Below, one piece after another: positions 33,403 through 44,758 of a stretch of 64,000 nucleotides of DNA. Origin of the DNA: Leptodactylus fallax (Eukaryota; Chordata; Amphibia; Anura; Leptodactylidae); assembly GCA_947044405.1 (NCBI GenBank), contig CAMRHE010000360.1, forward strand, positions 793,001 through 857,000, read 5' to 3'. The notes beneath the pieces are model-generated. The model was not told the origin of the DNA and did not search any database. It saw only the letters and a list, made by a program, of their open reading frames with translations. How positions within the stretch are numbered: the stretch's first letter is position 1; each line of letters opens with the position of its first letter. The translations under genes were made by a program, and so were the position numbers.

Positions 33403-33571
33403 TCTGTACAGACAGGTGAACTACAAGTCCCACACTGACCAGTCTCTTATCTCTCCTCATTGGGCAGTAATTCTGAGGTAAATTCTGTACATGTTACTTT
33501 CTGTAGGACCTTTGATGATATCATGACCATGTGATCACTTGTGTGGGAGGAGTCAGGCTCCAGGCTGTGCT
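33403..33571 (-). promoter_or_regulatory. Conserved upstream block of gene B (promoter candidate)
   Basis: The second copy of the 169-bp block at 14,984-15,152, with AACTACAAGTCCCAC at 33,419-33,433. It is now ~5.6 kb from the gene B start codon because the Tc1/LINE and AT-rich sequence lie between. If it is the promoter, gene B has a long first intron or 5' UTR. Confidence 0.5.
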
Positions 33572-34540
33572 TGTCAGTCTTGTTCTCCAGGTCACCTAGT
33601 AACATGTTGGGTACAGGCACCGCCCCTAAATGTAGCCTAACAAGTGATTGAGTACGTTCATGTGATCGCTGCCTCAGGTGAGGCCAGATGTGGGTGGGGC
33701 TTTCTTCAGGTGAAGCTCCGCCCAGGCAGGACATCTCCTCAGAATTTTTTCAGGCGGCCACAATCGAAGACGTCGTATAGATGTAGTATATGTAAGGAGG
33801 ATTCTGTGTGGAAATCTCCATAGAAAGGGATTCCTGCTGGTTTTCAGCAGGTTGAAAGAGGAGCCATAACTGAATTTCATCAGAAAGAGAAGAAATGACT
33901 ACATACCTGTACGGAAAGAGCCGTGTAATATGTGAGAGACAGGGACATGGAGCCGGGCCGTGTTCTGTGGAGACAGAAAGGGTTTTCCTCTCTGTTTTCT
34001 CTGGCAATGAGGAGGAGGTGTATACTGTATATTGTCTTCATATATCTCCTCAGGGAAGGACGTACAGTATATAATGTGTACTCTCTTTTTATACCACCTC
34101 ATGAGTAGAAGACATTACTGACAGAAAAAAGCAGGGGGACTGGAAAGGGCCTCGTTGTATGGAAGTCCCTCTCATAGCTCAGACTGTGAGGAGAGAGGAC
34201 CAGAAGAAGTGTGTGACCTAAATGACCACGAGGCCTGCATACATGTTGTTAAATTTAGTTTACTCTGCCTGATGGTTCAGAATATTCACCCTCTTGTCAT
34301 GTTTCGAGGTGGCGATCGTCTCCCTTCTGATTCACTTCAGTATTGCTTTTCAAATTCTTTCCCTCACTGTGGGCAAGGAAAGGTCTTTGTGTTACAGGGA
34401 GAAGAGAAATGGGGAAAACTGAGCACCCTGATGATCTGTGTGCCAATGTGACCAATGGTGGTCCAATTACAGGACTCAGCGATGACCAACGAACCAATGA
34501 TGCCAAAGAATAGCGGTGGATATCACCAGGAGACCACCCC
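33572..34540. other. Intergenic, upstream of gene B
   Basis: No recognised gene. The first ~150 bases (GGTCACCTAGTAACATG and others) may be more of the promoter region. The GTGACCAATGGTGGTCCAAT segment at 34,448-34,468 resembles the GC-rich repeats at 42,990 and 62,395. Confidence 0.4.
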
Positions 34541-34835
34541 TACACTATGTTTTATAGATAGGTTCCTAGGAGCCCTCAGAGTATTCTACACTATGTTTTA
34601 TAGATAGGTTCCTAGGAGCCCTAAGAGTGTTCTACACTATGTTTTATAGATAGGTTCCTAGGAGCCCTAAGAGTGTTCTACACTATGTTTTATGGATAGG
34701 TTCCTAGGAGCCCTCAGAGTATTCTACACTATGTTTTATAGATAGGTTCCTAGGAGCCCTAAGAGTGTTCTACACTATGTTTTATGGATAGGTTCCTAGG
34801 AGCCCTGACAGTATTCTATACTATGTTTTAAGCCA
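34541..34835. repeat. ~46-bp tandem repeat
   Basis: Six copies of TCTACACTATGTTTTATAGA followed by TAGGTTCCTAGGAGCCCTAA. A short inverted relative lies at 54,035-54,135. The sequence continues into a flank shared in reverse with about 53,945-54,030. Confidence 0.9.
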
Positions 34836-35590
34836 ATTTAAGGTGTGGTTTGTTCCGAACTTGTTTAATCTAAAATGAAACAGAGACCCAAGCCGACACA
34901 CCCGAAACAAATCTTCAGAGGATCACCTATCACTACTTGAAATGTTTTGCCTGCCTAATCCCCTTTCTCTTTCAGGTGGATGACGTCACCGCCGGGTCAG
35001 AGGAGAACCACATCATGGCAGCTCCCATAGCTGAATACACAGCGCTCATTGAGTACATAGCAATCAGGAAGGCAGGGATGGTAGTAAATCGGCCCTGCCT
35101 TATCTATAGGAGCTATAGCTTTCGTGCAGCTGCTTAAGACTGCAAGGATGTACGGGTATGTCCTTGCAGAGTTAAGAGTGGACCACCCAGATGTATATAT
35201 AGGCTATGGGCAAGTTCTTGACATCTGTTAACAGACACCTCTCCACTGATTTCAGCGCAGTTGGAATTTTCTCTTTAGCCCCCACCATTCCTGAGCAACA
35301 AGTGCAGTTAGTTTTGGTGTCTGATGTGATATTTCAACTCTGTAATGTCAGGCAAGGTGGTGTGATTCAGAGCTCAGATCAGAGGCATTGTCAGAGCTCA
35401 GAATAACACTTCTTGTCTGCTCCTGCCTGAAATTGCCCTGCTGACAGTACAAAGACTAAATAGCGTATCAGGCACCAAAACTAACAGCGTTGATTGCTCA
35501 GGAATGGAGGCGGGGGCAACAGAAAAACTTCCAACTGACTCTCAGAATGAGTAATAACCTGTCTCAGTGGTAGACAGACGGCAGTGGTGC
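34836..35590. other. Repeat-derived flank, no gene
   Basis: Contains a shared repeat at about 35,206-35,520 (same family as 25,430-25,735) and a GATGACGTCACCG word at 34,980-34,992. No ORF has a known domain. Confidence 0.45.
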
Positions 35591-36204
35591 CACGCCCAGG
35601 GTCTGTCAAGACTTTTATGTGACATGCCCTGCCCCCGTTACACTGCCCTCCATGCCAGGCCAATCGGAAAGGAGGTGGGGGAGGCAAAAGCGCCTAGTCA
35701 CACCCCTGCGAATGACAGGCCGGCATTTTCCTGTGGTCTGTCACAAGAGCGTACTGCACATGCACAGTACGCTTGTGTAGTTCTCTGGAGAACTACTTGA
35801 GCAGTCCGCTTTTGTGACAGACCACAGGATAATGGTGGCCCGTCATGCGCAGTCGGCTCTGCCCGAACCCAAAGTGGCAGAGCCGATTGGGCACGCGCGA
35901 GAATTCACTGCCATACAGTGCTATGGGAGAGAACTGAGAAGAAAGAAGATACAGAGAAGACCAAGAGGGGAGCCACCGCAACGGATGAAGGGGCGGTGAA
36001 AAGCGATAACGCGGTGGGTGCTCCCAGCAGAAGAGGAACGCCCCGGGTGCTCTGTGATGCTCAGTAACATAAATGAAGAAACGAATCTTAGAATCGGCTG
36101 GGACAAGAAAACAATGAAAGGTAGGAGTAGAATGGCCTTTTTAAAGGCCATTCCAATGTGCCATTAGCTTAAAAGTGTTTTTCTAATGATAGACTCCCTT
36201 TAAA
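35591..36204. mobile_element. Foldback-rich MITE-like segment
   Basis: CCTGTGGTCTGTCACAAGAG (35,731) and its complement near 35,810-35,828 form one hairpin. GTCGGCTCTGCC and its complement at 35,851-35,887 form another. GGCCTTTTTAAAGGCC sits near 36,133-36,148. The right end GACTCCCTTTAAAG contains a TTAA. The left boundary is unclear. Confidence 0.45.
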
Positions 36205-36225
36205 GTCTTGCAGGTCTCTGTTGAA

Positions 36226-36444
36226 CTACTTATGTCTTCTATCTTTTAGGTAATACTGGAATCTTTCCACGGTAACCTGTAGCTGACTCTCTTTTATGTT
36301 GACTTTGGGCTCAAATTTTCTGGTGACCTCAATCTGTTCTTTGAGTTTGATTTCCAGAGAAGCCAATATAGGTTTTTCTTCCTCTAGAAGGATTTGCATC
36401 AGCCTCAAGGAACAGTTCGTGGCCTCTTTCTCCCACCTGTTCAT
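36226..36444 (-). pseudogene. Coiled-coil ORF fragment, possibly PLE-related
   Basis: A 72-codon minus-strand frame, MNRWEKEATNCSLRLMQILL then EEEKPILASLEIKLKEQIEV, ends KDRRHK. It is a charged, helical, coiled-coil-like peptide. It looks like the N-terminal part of proteins from frog Penelope-like or related elements, but I am not sure. It lies next to the hAT insertion at 36,536 and no further domain is seen. It could equally be the end of an unknown gene. Confidence 0.35.
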
Positions 36445-36535
36445 AAATGTAGGATTTTTATTCCTCTGGGCTGGTCTCTTTTTAGGAAGTAGTAGTTTGA
36501 TGTAGTAGTAGTAGTATTAGTTTGCTGTTATAGAG

Positions 36536-37920
36536 CAGGGGTCGGCAACCCCTGGCACGCGTGCCAAGAGTGGCACGCGAGGCTTATTTCCCTGGCACGG
36601 CAGCGGAGTCCTCACCCAGCAGATTCGATCAGACCAAACATGGCCGATACGAAACTGCTATTATTATACTGTGGGGTCTCTTCAGACCCCCAAGTATAAG
36701 CGGAGACTCAGGAGAAGTGATGAAACATAAAAAACAATGATACTTACCTTGTTCCCTGCGCTCCGCGGCGGCTGTGCGATCTTCAGGCGCTTCCGACAGC
36801 TGACAGGGCCTCAGAGATCACGTCTGCGTCTGATGTTATTACGCATAATGATGCGACGTGACCCTAGAGACTCAATCTGCGGTCGCTGACTACAGGCAGA
36901 AGCGCCGAAGAGAACAGAGCGGCTGCGGAGCGTGGAATGGTGAGTAGCATTGTTTTTTAATGTTTGTCACCTCTGAAGAGAACTATGGGACCTAATACCA
37001 TGTGCAGGGACCGCTATGTGACATAATAACGTGTGCAGGGAATGCTTTGTGACATAATACCGTGTGCAGGGACCGCTATGGGACCTAATACCGTGTGCAG
37101 GGACCGCTATGGGACATAATACCGTGTGCAGGGGTCACTATGGGACATAATACCGTGTGCAGGGACTGCTATATGACATAATACCATGTGCAGGGACCTC
37201 TATATGACATAACACCGTGTGCAGGGACCGCTATATGACATAATACCGTGTGCAGGGACCGCTATATGACATAATACTGTGTGCTGGGGCCACTATGTGA
37301 CATAATACCGTGTGCAGAGGCTGTTATGGGTCCTAATACCGTGTGCAGGGGCCGCTATGTGACATAATACTGTGTGCAGGGGCCACTATGTGACATAATA
37401 CGGTGTGCAGAGGCTGTTATGGGATATAATACCGTGTGCAGGGGCCGCTATGGGACATTATTCTGTATAACGGTGTGTTTTCTGCATTAAGGATGTGTTT
37501 TTGCACAGAAAACACAGGAATTTTTTTTTTGTGCAAAAATGCACCATGTGAACGCAGTTTTACATTGAAGTAAAAGTTCCAGTGGCCTAAGACTATATCT
37601 GCATCCAGATACATAGTGTGTCACCACCCTGAGGGTGCTGCCATACGGTGCTCCTGGACACATACATTTACCACTAATTGGGGGCTACACATGGACTTTC
37701 ATTGCTTCTAATCGGAAAGTACAGGAGCGCCCCAGGAAATAGCAGTAAACACATGTGTCCTAAAGCATCTGGTGGCAGCGCTTCTGTGTTATGGTTTGTG
37801 GTATATGACTTTAGTTTAGAGGTCGTCAGACTTACAATTATTGACCGGCACTCCGAGTACCTCATCTTTGATTTTTTTATTAAAATCGGCACGCCGAATA
37901 AAAAAGGTTGCCTACCCCTG
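36536..37920 (+). mobile_element. hAT-type non-autonomous element with minisatellite, copy 1
   Basis: 1,385 bp with CAGGGGTCGGCAACC at the left and GGTTGCCTACCCCTG at the right. It is flanked by a perfect 8-bp duplication TTATAGAG (36,528-36,535 and 37,921-37,928). Inside is an array of ~31-bp units (36,995-37,470). It has no transposase. It is an inverted relative of the copy at 44,759. Confidence 0.93.
36990..37475. repeat. 31-bp minisatellite inside hAT copy 1
   Basis: About fifteen units of ACCGTGTGCAGGGACCGCTA followed by TGGGACATAAT. It is the complement of the array in the copy at 44,759 and a relative of the arrays at 39,005 and 43,200. The recurrence in separate elements suggests the units expand inside mobile elements. 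Confidence 0.9.
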
Positions 37921-37999
37921 TTATAGAGTAAAGATGCAATGTCTTTTTATTTATTTGATTTTTATATCTATGTATTCTGACTATAGAAAAGAGTATAGA

Positions 38000-38396
38000 T
38001 GTAAGGGACTTGCCAGTTAAGCAATTCCCCAGTGCTGCTGCAGAACCCTGGGGGGAGGGGCACAACAAGACAGTGAGCCCTAAAGCTGACCCCCCCCCCC
38101 CCACTGTCCCTGGCTAACTTGCCTGATCTGTCCTAGGCAACAGCAGCAACTGGTCGACAGTCCCTTCTTAATGTAAGTGGCAACACAGAACGCAGACAGG
38201 ACAAACAACAAAATGGAAGGTCAGCTAGCCAAGGGGTCGGTAACAAACAAGCAATGCAGTACAAAATCACAATCCAAGAGAATATTCAAAAGACAAAGCA
38301 AGAGGTCAGGAATAGAAATACAGGTAACAAAACAGCAAGGAGTGATAGCTAGTACACACGAAGCAATAACCAGCGCCAATGAGAATGTGAGCAATC
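38000..38396 (-). repeat. 3' LTR of an eroded Gypsy element
   Basis: Starts TGTAAGGGACTTGCCAGTTA on the plus strand and matches 40,650-41,036 over ~390 bp. The orientation of the gag and protease between the two repeats shows the element lies on the minus strand. The copy seems cut on its upper side, after GAGAATGTGAGCAA. It contains a C-run at 38,089-38,102. Confidence 0.8.
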
Positions 38397-38409
38397 AAAA
38401 ATAGGGTTA

Positions 38410-38901
38410 TGGAGGTTCAACCAGGGGAGCCCCAAAATAATATCGGAAGACAGATGCTCCATACCAAAAAAATGACTTCCAAATGTGCAGAGCCACATGC
38501 AAAGTGATTAAGGGGTCTTGAATCTGACCTTACCCCTGGCCAGTGGGGCAAAATCCATCCCAGTAACAGACAGAGGAGTGTTGATTGGCAAAAGCTTAAC
38601 ACCTAAAGCTGAGACAAATGAGCATGTGACAAAGTTTGCCACAGACCCAGAGTCAACTAAGGCCTGACCAGAAACAGATCTGTCCCCAGAGGACAGAGAC
38701 GCAGATAACATCATCTTATTGTTGTTTTCAGCAAATACCTGGTTGCCTGAGTGGTTCTTCCGACTACCACTCAGGCACTGAAGTTTTTCCGCTGGTGTGT
38801 GGGGTCTGATCGAGCAGTCTCATATGGTATGACCTGAAGTACCACAGTACAGGCAGAGGTTATTCCGGAGACGATGCTTTCGTCGAGTCTTGGCGTCCAT
38901 A
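38410..38901 (-). pseudogene. Gypsy zinc knuckle and protease remnant
   Basis: On the minus strand, a knuckle-like CLYCGTSGHTI with a stop in place of the next codon, then DC (about 38,815-38,860), is followed by a retropepsin segment. That segment has ALVDSGSVANFVTCSF with the catalytic Asp-Ser-Gly (38,508-38,714). The reading ends in the LTR at about 38,396. No reverse transcriptase remains. Confidence 0.8.
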
Positions 38902-39855
38902 CAGTGGCGTAACTAGGAATGGCTGGGCCCCAAGGCGAACATTTGACATGGGGCCCCCCCCCCAAACCGCCGTCCCCACCCCCCCCACACACAAACCGCA
39001 TTCCTGCGCACACTATTATGCCCCATAGTGGCCCCTGCACACGGTATTATGCCCCATAGTGGCCCCTGGACACGGTATTATGCAGCATAGTGGCCCCTGC
39101 ACACAATATTATGCCCTATAGTGGCCCCTGCACACAGTAGTTTGCCCCATAGTGGCCCCAGCACACAGTAGTTTGCCCCATGGTGGCCCTGACACACAGT
39201 AGTTTGCTCCATAGTGGCCCCTGCTTACAGTAGTTTGCCCCATAGTAGCCCCTGCACACAGTAGTTTGCCCCATAGTGGCCCCTGCACACAGTAGTTTGC
39301 CCCATAGTGGCCCCTGCACACAGTAGTTTGCCCCATAGTGGCCCCTGCACACAGTAGTTTGCCCCATAGTGGCCCCTGCACACAGTATTATGCCCCATTG
39401 TGGACCACCCATGAACGATTATTATACTCTGGGGTCTTTTCGGACCCCAGAGTATAATGATCGGAGACCCAGGGGAGGATACAAACATAGAAAACACTGC
39501 AACTTACCTCTTCCTCGGTCCGGTGCACTCCCGTGCGCTACTTCGGCCATCTTCAATGTTGGACCGGATCTCGCACGATCCAGGCCGAGTCGCGACGCAT
39601 AATGACGTCTGGGACGTCACCAAACAGGCCCGAAGCCTGCGGAGCGGCGGAGAGGTGAGTTACAGTGTTTTTTATGTTCGCTCACCTCCTCTGGGCTCCC
39701 GATCGTCATACTCCGGGGTCTCAAAAGACCCCGGACTATAACGATAGCAGTGTTTGTGGGGTTCGCGGTAGCGATTGCCACAGGGCTCCGGGCCCCGTAA
39801 TGTTCCCGGCCCTGTGGCAGCCGCTACCACTGCAACCCCGATAGTTACGCCCCTG
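38902..39855 (+). mobile_element. hAT-type element with minisatellite, inserted in Gypsy gag
   Basis: 954 bp with ends CAGTGGCGTAACTA and TAGTTACGCCCCTG and a perfect 8-bp duplication CGTCCATA (38,894-38,901; 39,856-39,863). Its inner part holds a ~31-bp tandem array and two palindromes (39,412-39,464; 39,703-39,750). There is a TGACGTCT-like word near 39,602. No transposase. It belongs to a family different from the 36,536 copy but has similar architecture. Confidence 0.92.
39002..39400. repeat. 31-bp minisatellite in the hAT element
   Basis: About twelve units of CCCCATAGTGGCCCCTGCAC followed by ACAGTAGTTTG, with the first units ending ATTATG instead. Predicted ORFs MQGPLWGKLLCAG-type are artefacts of this repeat. 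Confidence 0.95.
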
Positions 39856-39863
39856 CGTCCATA

Positions 39864-40649
39864 GCTCCCAGTTGCATGGGTTCCTCACCAGGAGTGATGG
39901 GAGAAAAAGTGGGTTAATCAGGAGAGAGAGAGGAAGACTGAAAATTTGGAGGAGACAGACCTACTCTCTCTTTAACATTTTCCCGAATTCTCTGGTCAAT
40001 ACGGATGGCCAACGTCATAGCCTGCTCAAGAGTAGGGGGATCTGGGTGACCAACCCAGACCTCCTTAACACGATCACATAGGCCTTGTTTAAAGTGAGCC
40101 TTTACAGCCGACTCACACCAACCTGCAGTTACACTGCACTTACAGAACTCTGAGCAGTACTCCTCAGCAGAGCGTTTGCCCTGCCGCATGGTGACAAGTT
40201 GCGATTCTGCAAGCCCAATGTGGTCTGGCTCAGCATAGATACACCCCCAGAGACAAAAAAATTTTTTCAAAATCAGACCACTCCTCAGCCCCAGGAGGGA
40301 GTTTAAGGGCCCAAGCTTGTGGATCCCCCTGTAGGAGGGACATAACTACTCTCACCATTTAGGCCTGGGATGCATGAGGGTTAATCCGAAAATATAGGCG
40401 ACAAGACTCCCGGAAAGTCTAAAATTTTTCTTGATTCCCCGAGAAACAATCCGGGGAGTGACATCTTCACCTGGGAAAGGAAGAAACAGCAGGGTATGCT
40501 GCAGCAGCATCAGTAAGGGTCTGAACCTGTTTAGCTAGCTCAGCTACCAGACCTGCCAAACCCTCCATCTTGGCTGCAAGGCCCTGAATAGGATCCATGC
40601 TGATCCGGAGGGAAGCAATGGCAGAAGGTATTTTTAGGGCTGGTTATTC
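39864..40649 (-). pseudogene. Gypsy gag remnant
   Basis: On the minus strand a gag start at 40,598 reads MDPIQGLAAKMEGLAGLVAE, then meets stops and frame changes near 40,465. Positions 39,914-40,270 read a retrotransposon gag core: RQGKRSAEEYCSEF, AGWCESAVKAHFKQGLCDRV, and HPDPPTLEQAMTLAIRIDQR. This matches the Retrotrans_gag domain. The gag is interrupted by the hAT element and then continues into knuckle and protease. Confidence 0.85.
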
Positions 40650-41225
40650 TGTAAGGGACTTGCCAGTTAAGCAATACCCAAGTGCTGCTGCAGAACCCTG
40701 GGGGGAAGGGCACAAGAAGATAGTGAGCCCTAAAGCTGAACCCCTCCACTGTCCCTGGCTAACTTGCCTGATCTGTTCTAGGCGACAGCAGCAACTGGTC
40801 GACAGTCCCTTCTTAATGTAAGTGGCAACACAGAACGCAGACAGGACAAACAACAAAAAGGGAGGTCAGCTAGCCAAGGGGTCGGTAACAAACAAGCAAT
40901 GCAGTACAAAATCACAATCAAAGAGAATAGTCTAAAGACAAAGCCAGAGGTCAGGAATAGAAATACAGGTAACAAAACAGCAAGGAGTGATAGCTAGTAC
41001 ACACGAAGCAATAACCAGCGCCAATGAGAATGTGAGCAAAGATTAAATAGGAAGAAACAACCCGCCCCAGACTTGCTAGGAGGATAGGCTGTCAATCACA
41101 CAGGCAAGGCCAAAATTAACTATTAGTGGAGCAGAGGAAAACCAAAGTGAAGGAGACGGGGTTGGCAGAAAATCAATTACATAGTCTAGGACAGTGTTCA
41201 GACTGAGCGACAAGAATCTTAAACA
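40650..41225 (-). repeat. 5' LTR of the eroded Gypsy element (upper end approximate)
   Basis: Matches the 3' LTR from TGTAAGGGACTTGCCAGTTA to about 41,036. Beyond that the sequence continues as probable LTR without a partner, because the other copy is truncated. The outer boundary and target duplication could not be placed. No clear primer binding site follows. Confidence 0.65.
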
Positions 41226-42645
41226 AGGAATGAAACGCCAATTCTAACTCTGTTTGGCGACACAGAAAAAGTGCCTGAAATCATGGCTGCTTGATGCTAA
41301 TGATATGTTCATCAGCAGGTAAGCAATAAAGCATGCATCTTGCCATGCTCAGCAAGGACCCAGTTTGGTCCTCCATCCCACACTACCATGGTTGGTCTTG
41401 GTCAGCATCTTCGTGAATCATCTACAAATCTATACATCCTCCTGTTCCTCCTCAAGTCCAGGAGGCAGACCTAGTTCATCCACCCTCATTTCCTCCTGCA
41501 CGTTACATCATTCATGCTGATTCCCAACAGCCATCCCTTGTTGCAACATTGTAAGCATTTCCTTTAATATAGATATTAGATCAATGACAACACTGTTGCT
41601 GCAGTTTTCTCTACGTACAAATCTGGTGGCCTCTGTGAAGGGCCTCAGATGGTGACACACTTTCCTGAAGAGCTTTCACTGTTTGATCTCAAAATAGCAC
41701 ACTGTCCCTTTGTTCTGCTGCATGGAATATTCATAAAATGCATTGCACTGCTCATACAGACAGTTCAGTACAAATTAACTAGAATTCCAGTAAGTTGGAA
41801 CATCACACATCAACTGTACAAAGACAGACCATTGTGTCACTTCAAGATCATCAGAGTATTGTTAGCCACATAAAAATGGTTAAAAGGCCCAGACACTTCT
41901 CTGGTCATGTCTAGCACCTCCTTCAGGCCAATATACATTTTTATAAAATGTTACACAACCAAATTTATAGCATGGGGCCATGAAGAGACAAAGTTATTTT
42001 ACCTAACTGCAGTGCTGCCACAATGTTTGTGCTACTGTTGTTTGCTATGTTGCCTATTTAGAACTGGTGTGGGGACATCCAGCGGGACATTTGCTGCTCA
42101 ATGTAGAAGAGCAACTCCTTTGTTGTGTGTCTTTTCTCATCCAGGCTCATCAGCTTTAAGAAGGCATGGCAGGGCTTCAGCTGACACTAGGTTCACACCT
42201 GTGTTCGGGTTTCCGTTCTTCAGGGCCGCTTGGGGACCCGGAAAACAGAAACCCAATCCGTTTAAAAAGCGGTTACCTGCGGAAACCCGAGGATCCCATA
42301 GAGTATAATGGGCTCCACCGGGTTTCTGCCACAAAATGTAAAGAGAAAAGCGCTGCTTGCAGGAGTTTTCTCTCCGTATTTTTCAAGCAGAATGGGGAAC
42401 GGAATCCTCGAACGGAAACCGGGTGATCGAACGGAGGAAGAAAACACAATGATGATGAACATGTACTAGCTGTGGATGTAAAAATACCACAGGGGATTGG
42501 ACAGACTTGCTTACTGTCATGTTGCTTGCCATGCCCATGTCATAGTTATGTTCAGAAGTGTTTGGACAGTGACACAATTTTCATAATTTAGCCTCTATAC
42601 GGTACCAGATTGGAGTTGAAACAACCCATCATGATGTGACTGAAT
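41226..42645. other. Intergenic repeats, no gene
   Basis: Contains a GC-rich dispersed repeat about 42,185-42,430 (AGGTTCACACCTGTGTTCGG; related to 17,285) and a Tc1-like end at about 42,556-42,600 (AGTGTTTGGACAGTGACACA). The remainder is unassigned. None of the ORFs has a known domain. Confidence 0.5.
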
Positions 42646-43930
42646 ACACCGGTGGGCCCCGAGCCCCGACTATTAGTCCTCATGTCATGGGGGCCCGATC
42701 GGGATCCTGGAGATGGCCGGTCCCCAGACCACTATGATAGCGGTCGGGGAAAGCCTGGTTCCCCGACCGCTATACATACTGTTATTGGAAAGGGGCCCTG
42801 GCATATTGCAGGCCCCTTTCCAATAGATGGCAGCCCAGGGGAGGTGACTGAAAATAATAAATACATATTCTCACCTCTCCTGGGCGCAGCATCCTCTCCG
42901 GCGCTCCTCCGTCATCACTGAGGCCTGTGATTAGGCCCCAGCAGTCACATGGGGCGCGGCCGCGTAATGACGTCAGTGCGCCACCACGTGACCGCTGAGG
43001 TCCAATCACAGGCCTCAGCAGCGACGTCAGAAAAGGTCCTGAAGATGCTGAAGATGGCAGGATGGAGCGAGGATGCCAAGGAAAGGTAAGGCAAGGTGAG
43101 TATGAATGTTTGTTATTTTTAATCACCTTCCCTGGGCCTCCGATTATTATACTCTGGGGTCTGAGGAGACCCCAGAGTATAGTAATAGCACTGAAGCGGA
43201 GGGGGGCTATTGGGCGCATATAATACTGGGTGGGGGCCACTGTGGAGCTTATAATACTGGGTGGGGGCCACTGTGGGGCTTATAATACTGGATGGGGGCC
43301 ACTGTGGGGCTTATAATACTGGGTGGGGGCCACTGTGGGGCTTATAATACTGGGTGGGGGCCACTGTGGGGCTTATAATACTAGGTGGGGGCCACTGTGG
43401 GGCTTATAATACTGTGTGGTGGCCACTGTGGAACTTATAATACTGTGTGGGGGCCACTGTCGAGCGTATAGTACTGGGTGGGGGCCACTGTGGAGCTTAT
43501 ACTCCATACAGTGGCTCTTTCATTTTTTTTTTTTTAATTACGCCGGGGCAAGTGAAAAAACAAAACAAAAAAAATCCAAACTTTCTCTCCTGTCCCCAGT
43601 GTCTCCCAGCGCGGTTCGGTCCTGCAGCTCTGTTGTTTTCTTCCAGCTGAAGTTCCCCCTGCGCGTGACTACCTGTGATGTCACGTGACCCCTGAGGCCA
43701 ATCAGCGGCCTAAGGGAAGGGACCTGGGACGTCACAGCCAGTGAGGAATTGCGGCAAAAAGAAGACAGCGGAGCTGCAGGACCTGACCGTGCTGGGAGGA
43801 CACCGGAGCACCGGAGACAGGTGAGTATGTTTAGTGTGGTTTTTTTTTGGAGGGGGTGGGGGGGGTGGGTGTAGGGGGATTCACCTCCCCCGGACTAATT
43901 ATAAAAAAGAAAAAAAATTATACTGGACAA
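42646..43930. repeat. GC-rich composite repeat with minisatellite
   Basis: Contains palindromes (42,741-42,775; 43,141-43,190) and CpG-rich ATGACGTCAG/GCGACGTCAG words near 42,967-43,029. An array of ~31-bp units, GGGTGGGGGCCACTGTGGGG then CTTATAATACT, lies at 43,200-43,500. Its parts also occur at 62,330-62,640. A MITE-like end GGACAACCTCTTTAA is at 43,925-43,938. Confidence 0.6.
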
Positions 43931-43973
43931 CCTCTTTAAAGTGTGGCGCATTAGGGGGGCCCTTGGGGGTATA

Positions 43974-44392
43974 TTAAAGGGGTTGTCCAGGCATAATTTG
44001 TTATGGTTTATCCTCAGGATAGGCCATAAATACCTGATCTGTAGGGGGCCGACCCCAGACCGATCAGCTGTACGGAGCCACTTCTGATGCCCGTCCTGTA
44101 CACAATACAGGGCCAGAAGCAGAAAGCTCTGTCCTCTGTGTATTAGCCGGGCACCTTCACTGTATCTCAGCACTTATTGAAGTCAGTAGGAGCTGAGCTG
44201 CAGCGAAGGCGCTGGGCTGCTGTACAGCAGATGGAGCTTTCTGCTTCCGGCCCTATGTTGTGTACAGAACGGGCTCCGGAAGTGGCTCTGAACAGCTGAT
44301 GGGGCCGTGTGTCAGCCCCCTACCGATCAGGTATTTATGGCCTATCCTAAGCATAGGCCATAAAAAAGATTAACCCTGGACAACCCCTTTAA
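43974..44392. mobile_element. TTAA-flanked MITE, ~420 bp
   Basis: Between TTAA at 43,974-43,977 and 44,389-44,392, with ends AGGGGTTGTCCAGGCATAA and TGGACAACCCCT. The inner GGATAGGCCATAAATACC is mirrored by GGCCTATCCTAAGCATAGGC. TTAA targeting suits a piggyBac- or Kolobok-type source. The right TTAA is shared with the piggyBac element. Confidence 0.88.
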
Positions 44393-44758
44393 CACTAGAA
44401 GTCCCAGAGAGGGGTCATTTAACATTTCTACCTTTGAAACCCAGAGACGGGTCGAATGACCTGAAGGATTTTATCTAACATCCTATAATCACCGTCTTTT
44501 GTTCTGTAATTAAGGCCATTACTGTCACACCACAGGAGGTTGTTGTTTTCCATTGAGTTTAGCCATTTAGTGTCTAGTTAGTTCTATTCAGTTTATTGTA
44601 TTTGATAATATAAAGACTATACATATTGTATTAAGTTTAGTTTTATTTGAGCAAAAAAGCACTGAAACAATTAATCATTTTTTATATATTTTAAATAGAA
44701 TTAGAAATTTTAGAGCAAGGTACAGCTGTGAGTAATGACCAGAAGCATTTGTCTAAGG

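Noticed and set aside
39109..39497. Minus-strand ORFs with GHYGANYCVQGPLW repeats
   Set aside because: A 31-bp array in a hAT element, read in several frames. Not a gene.
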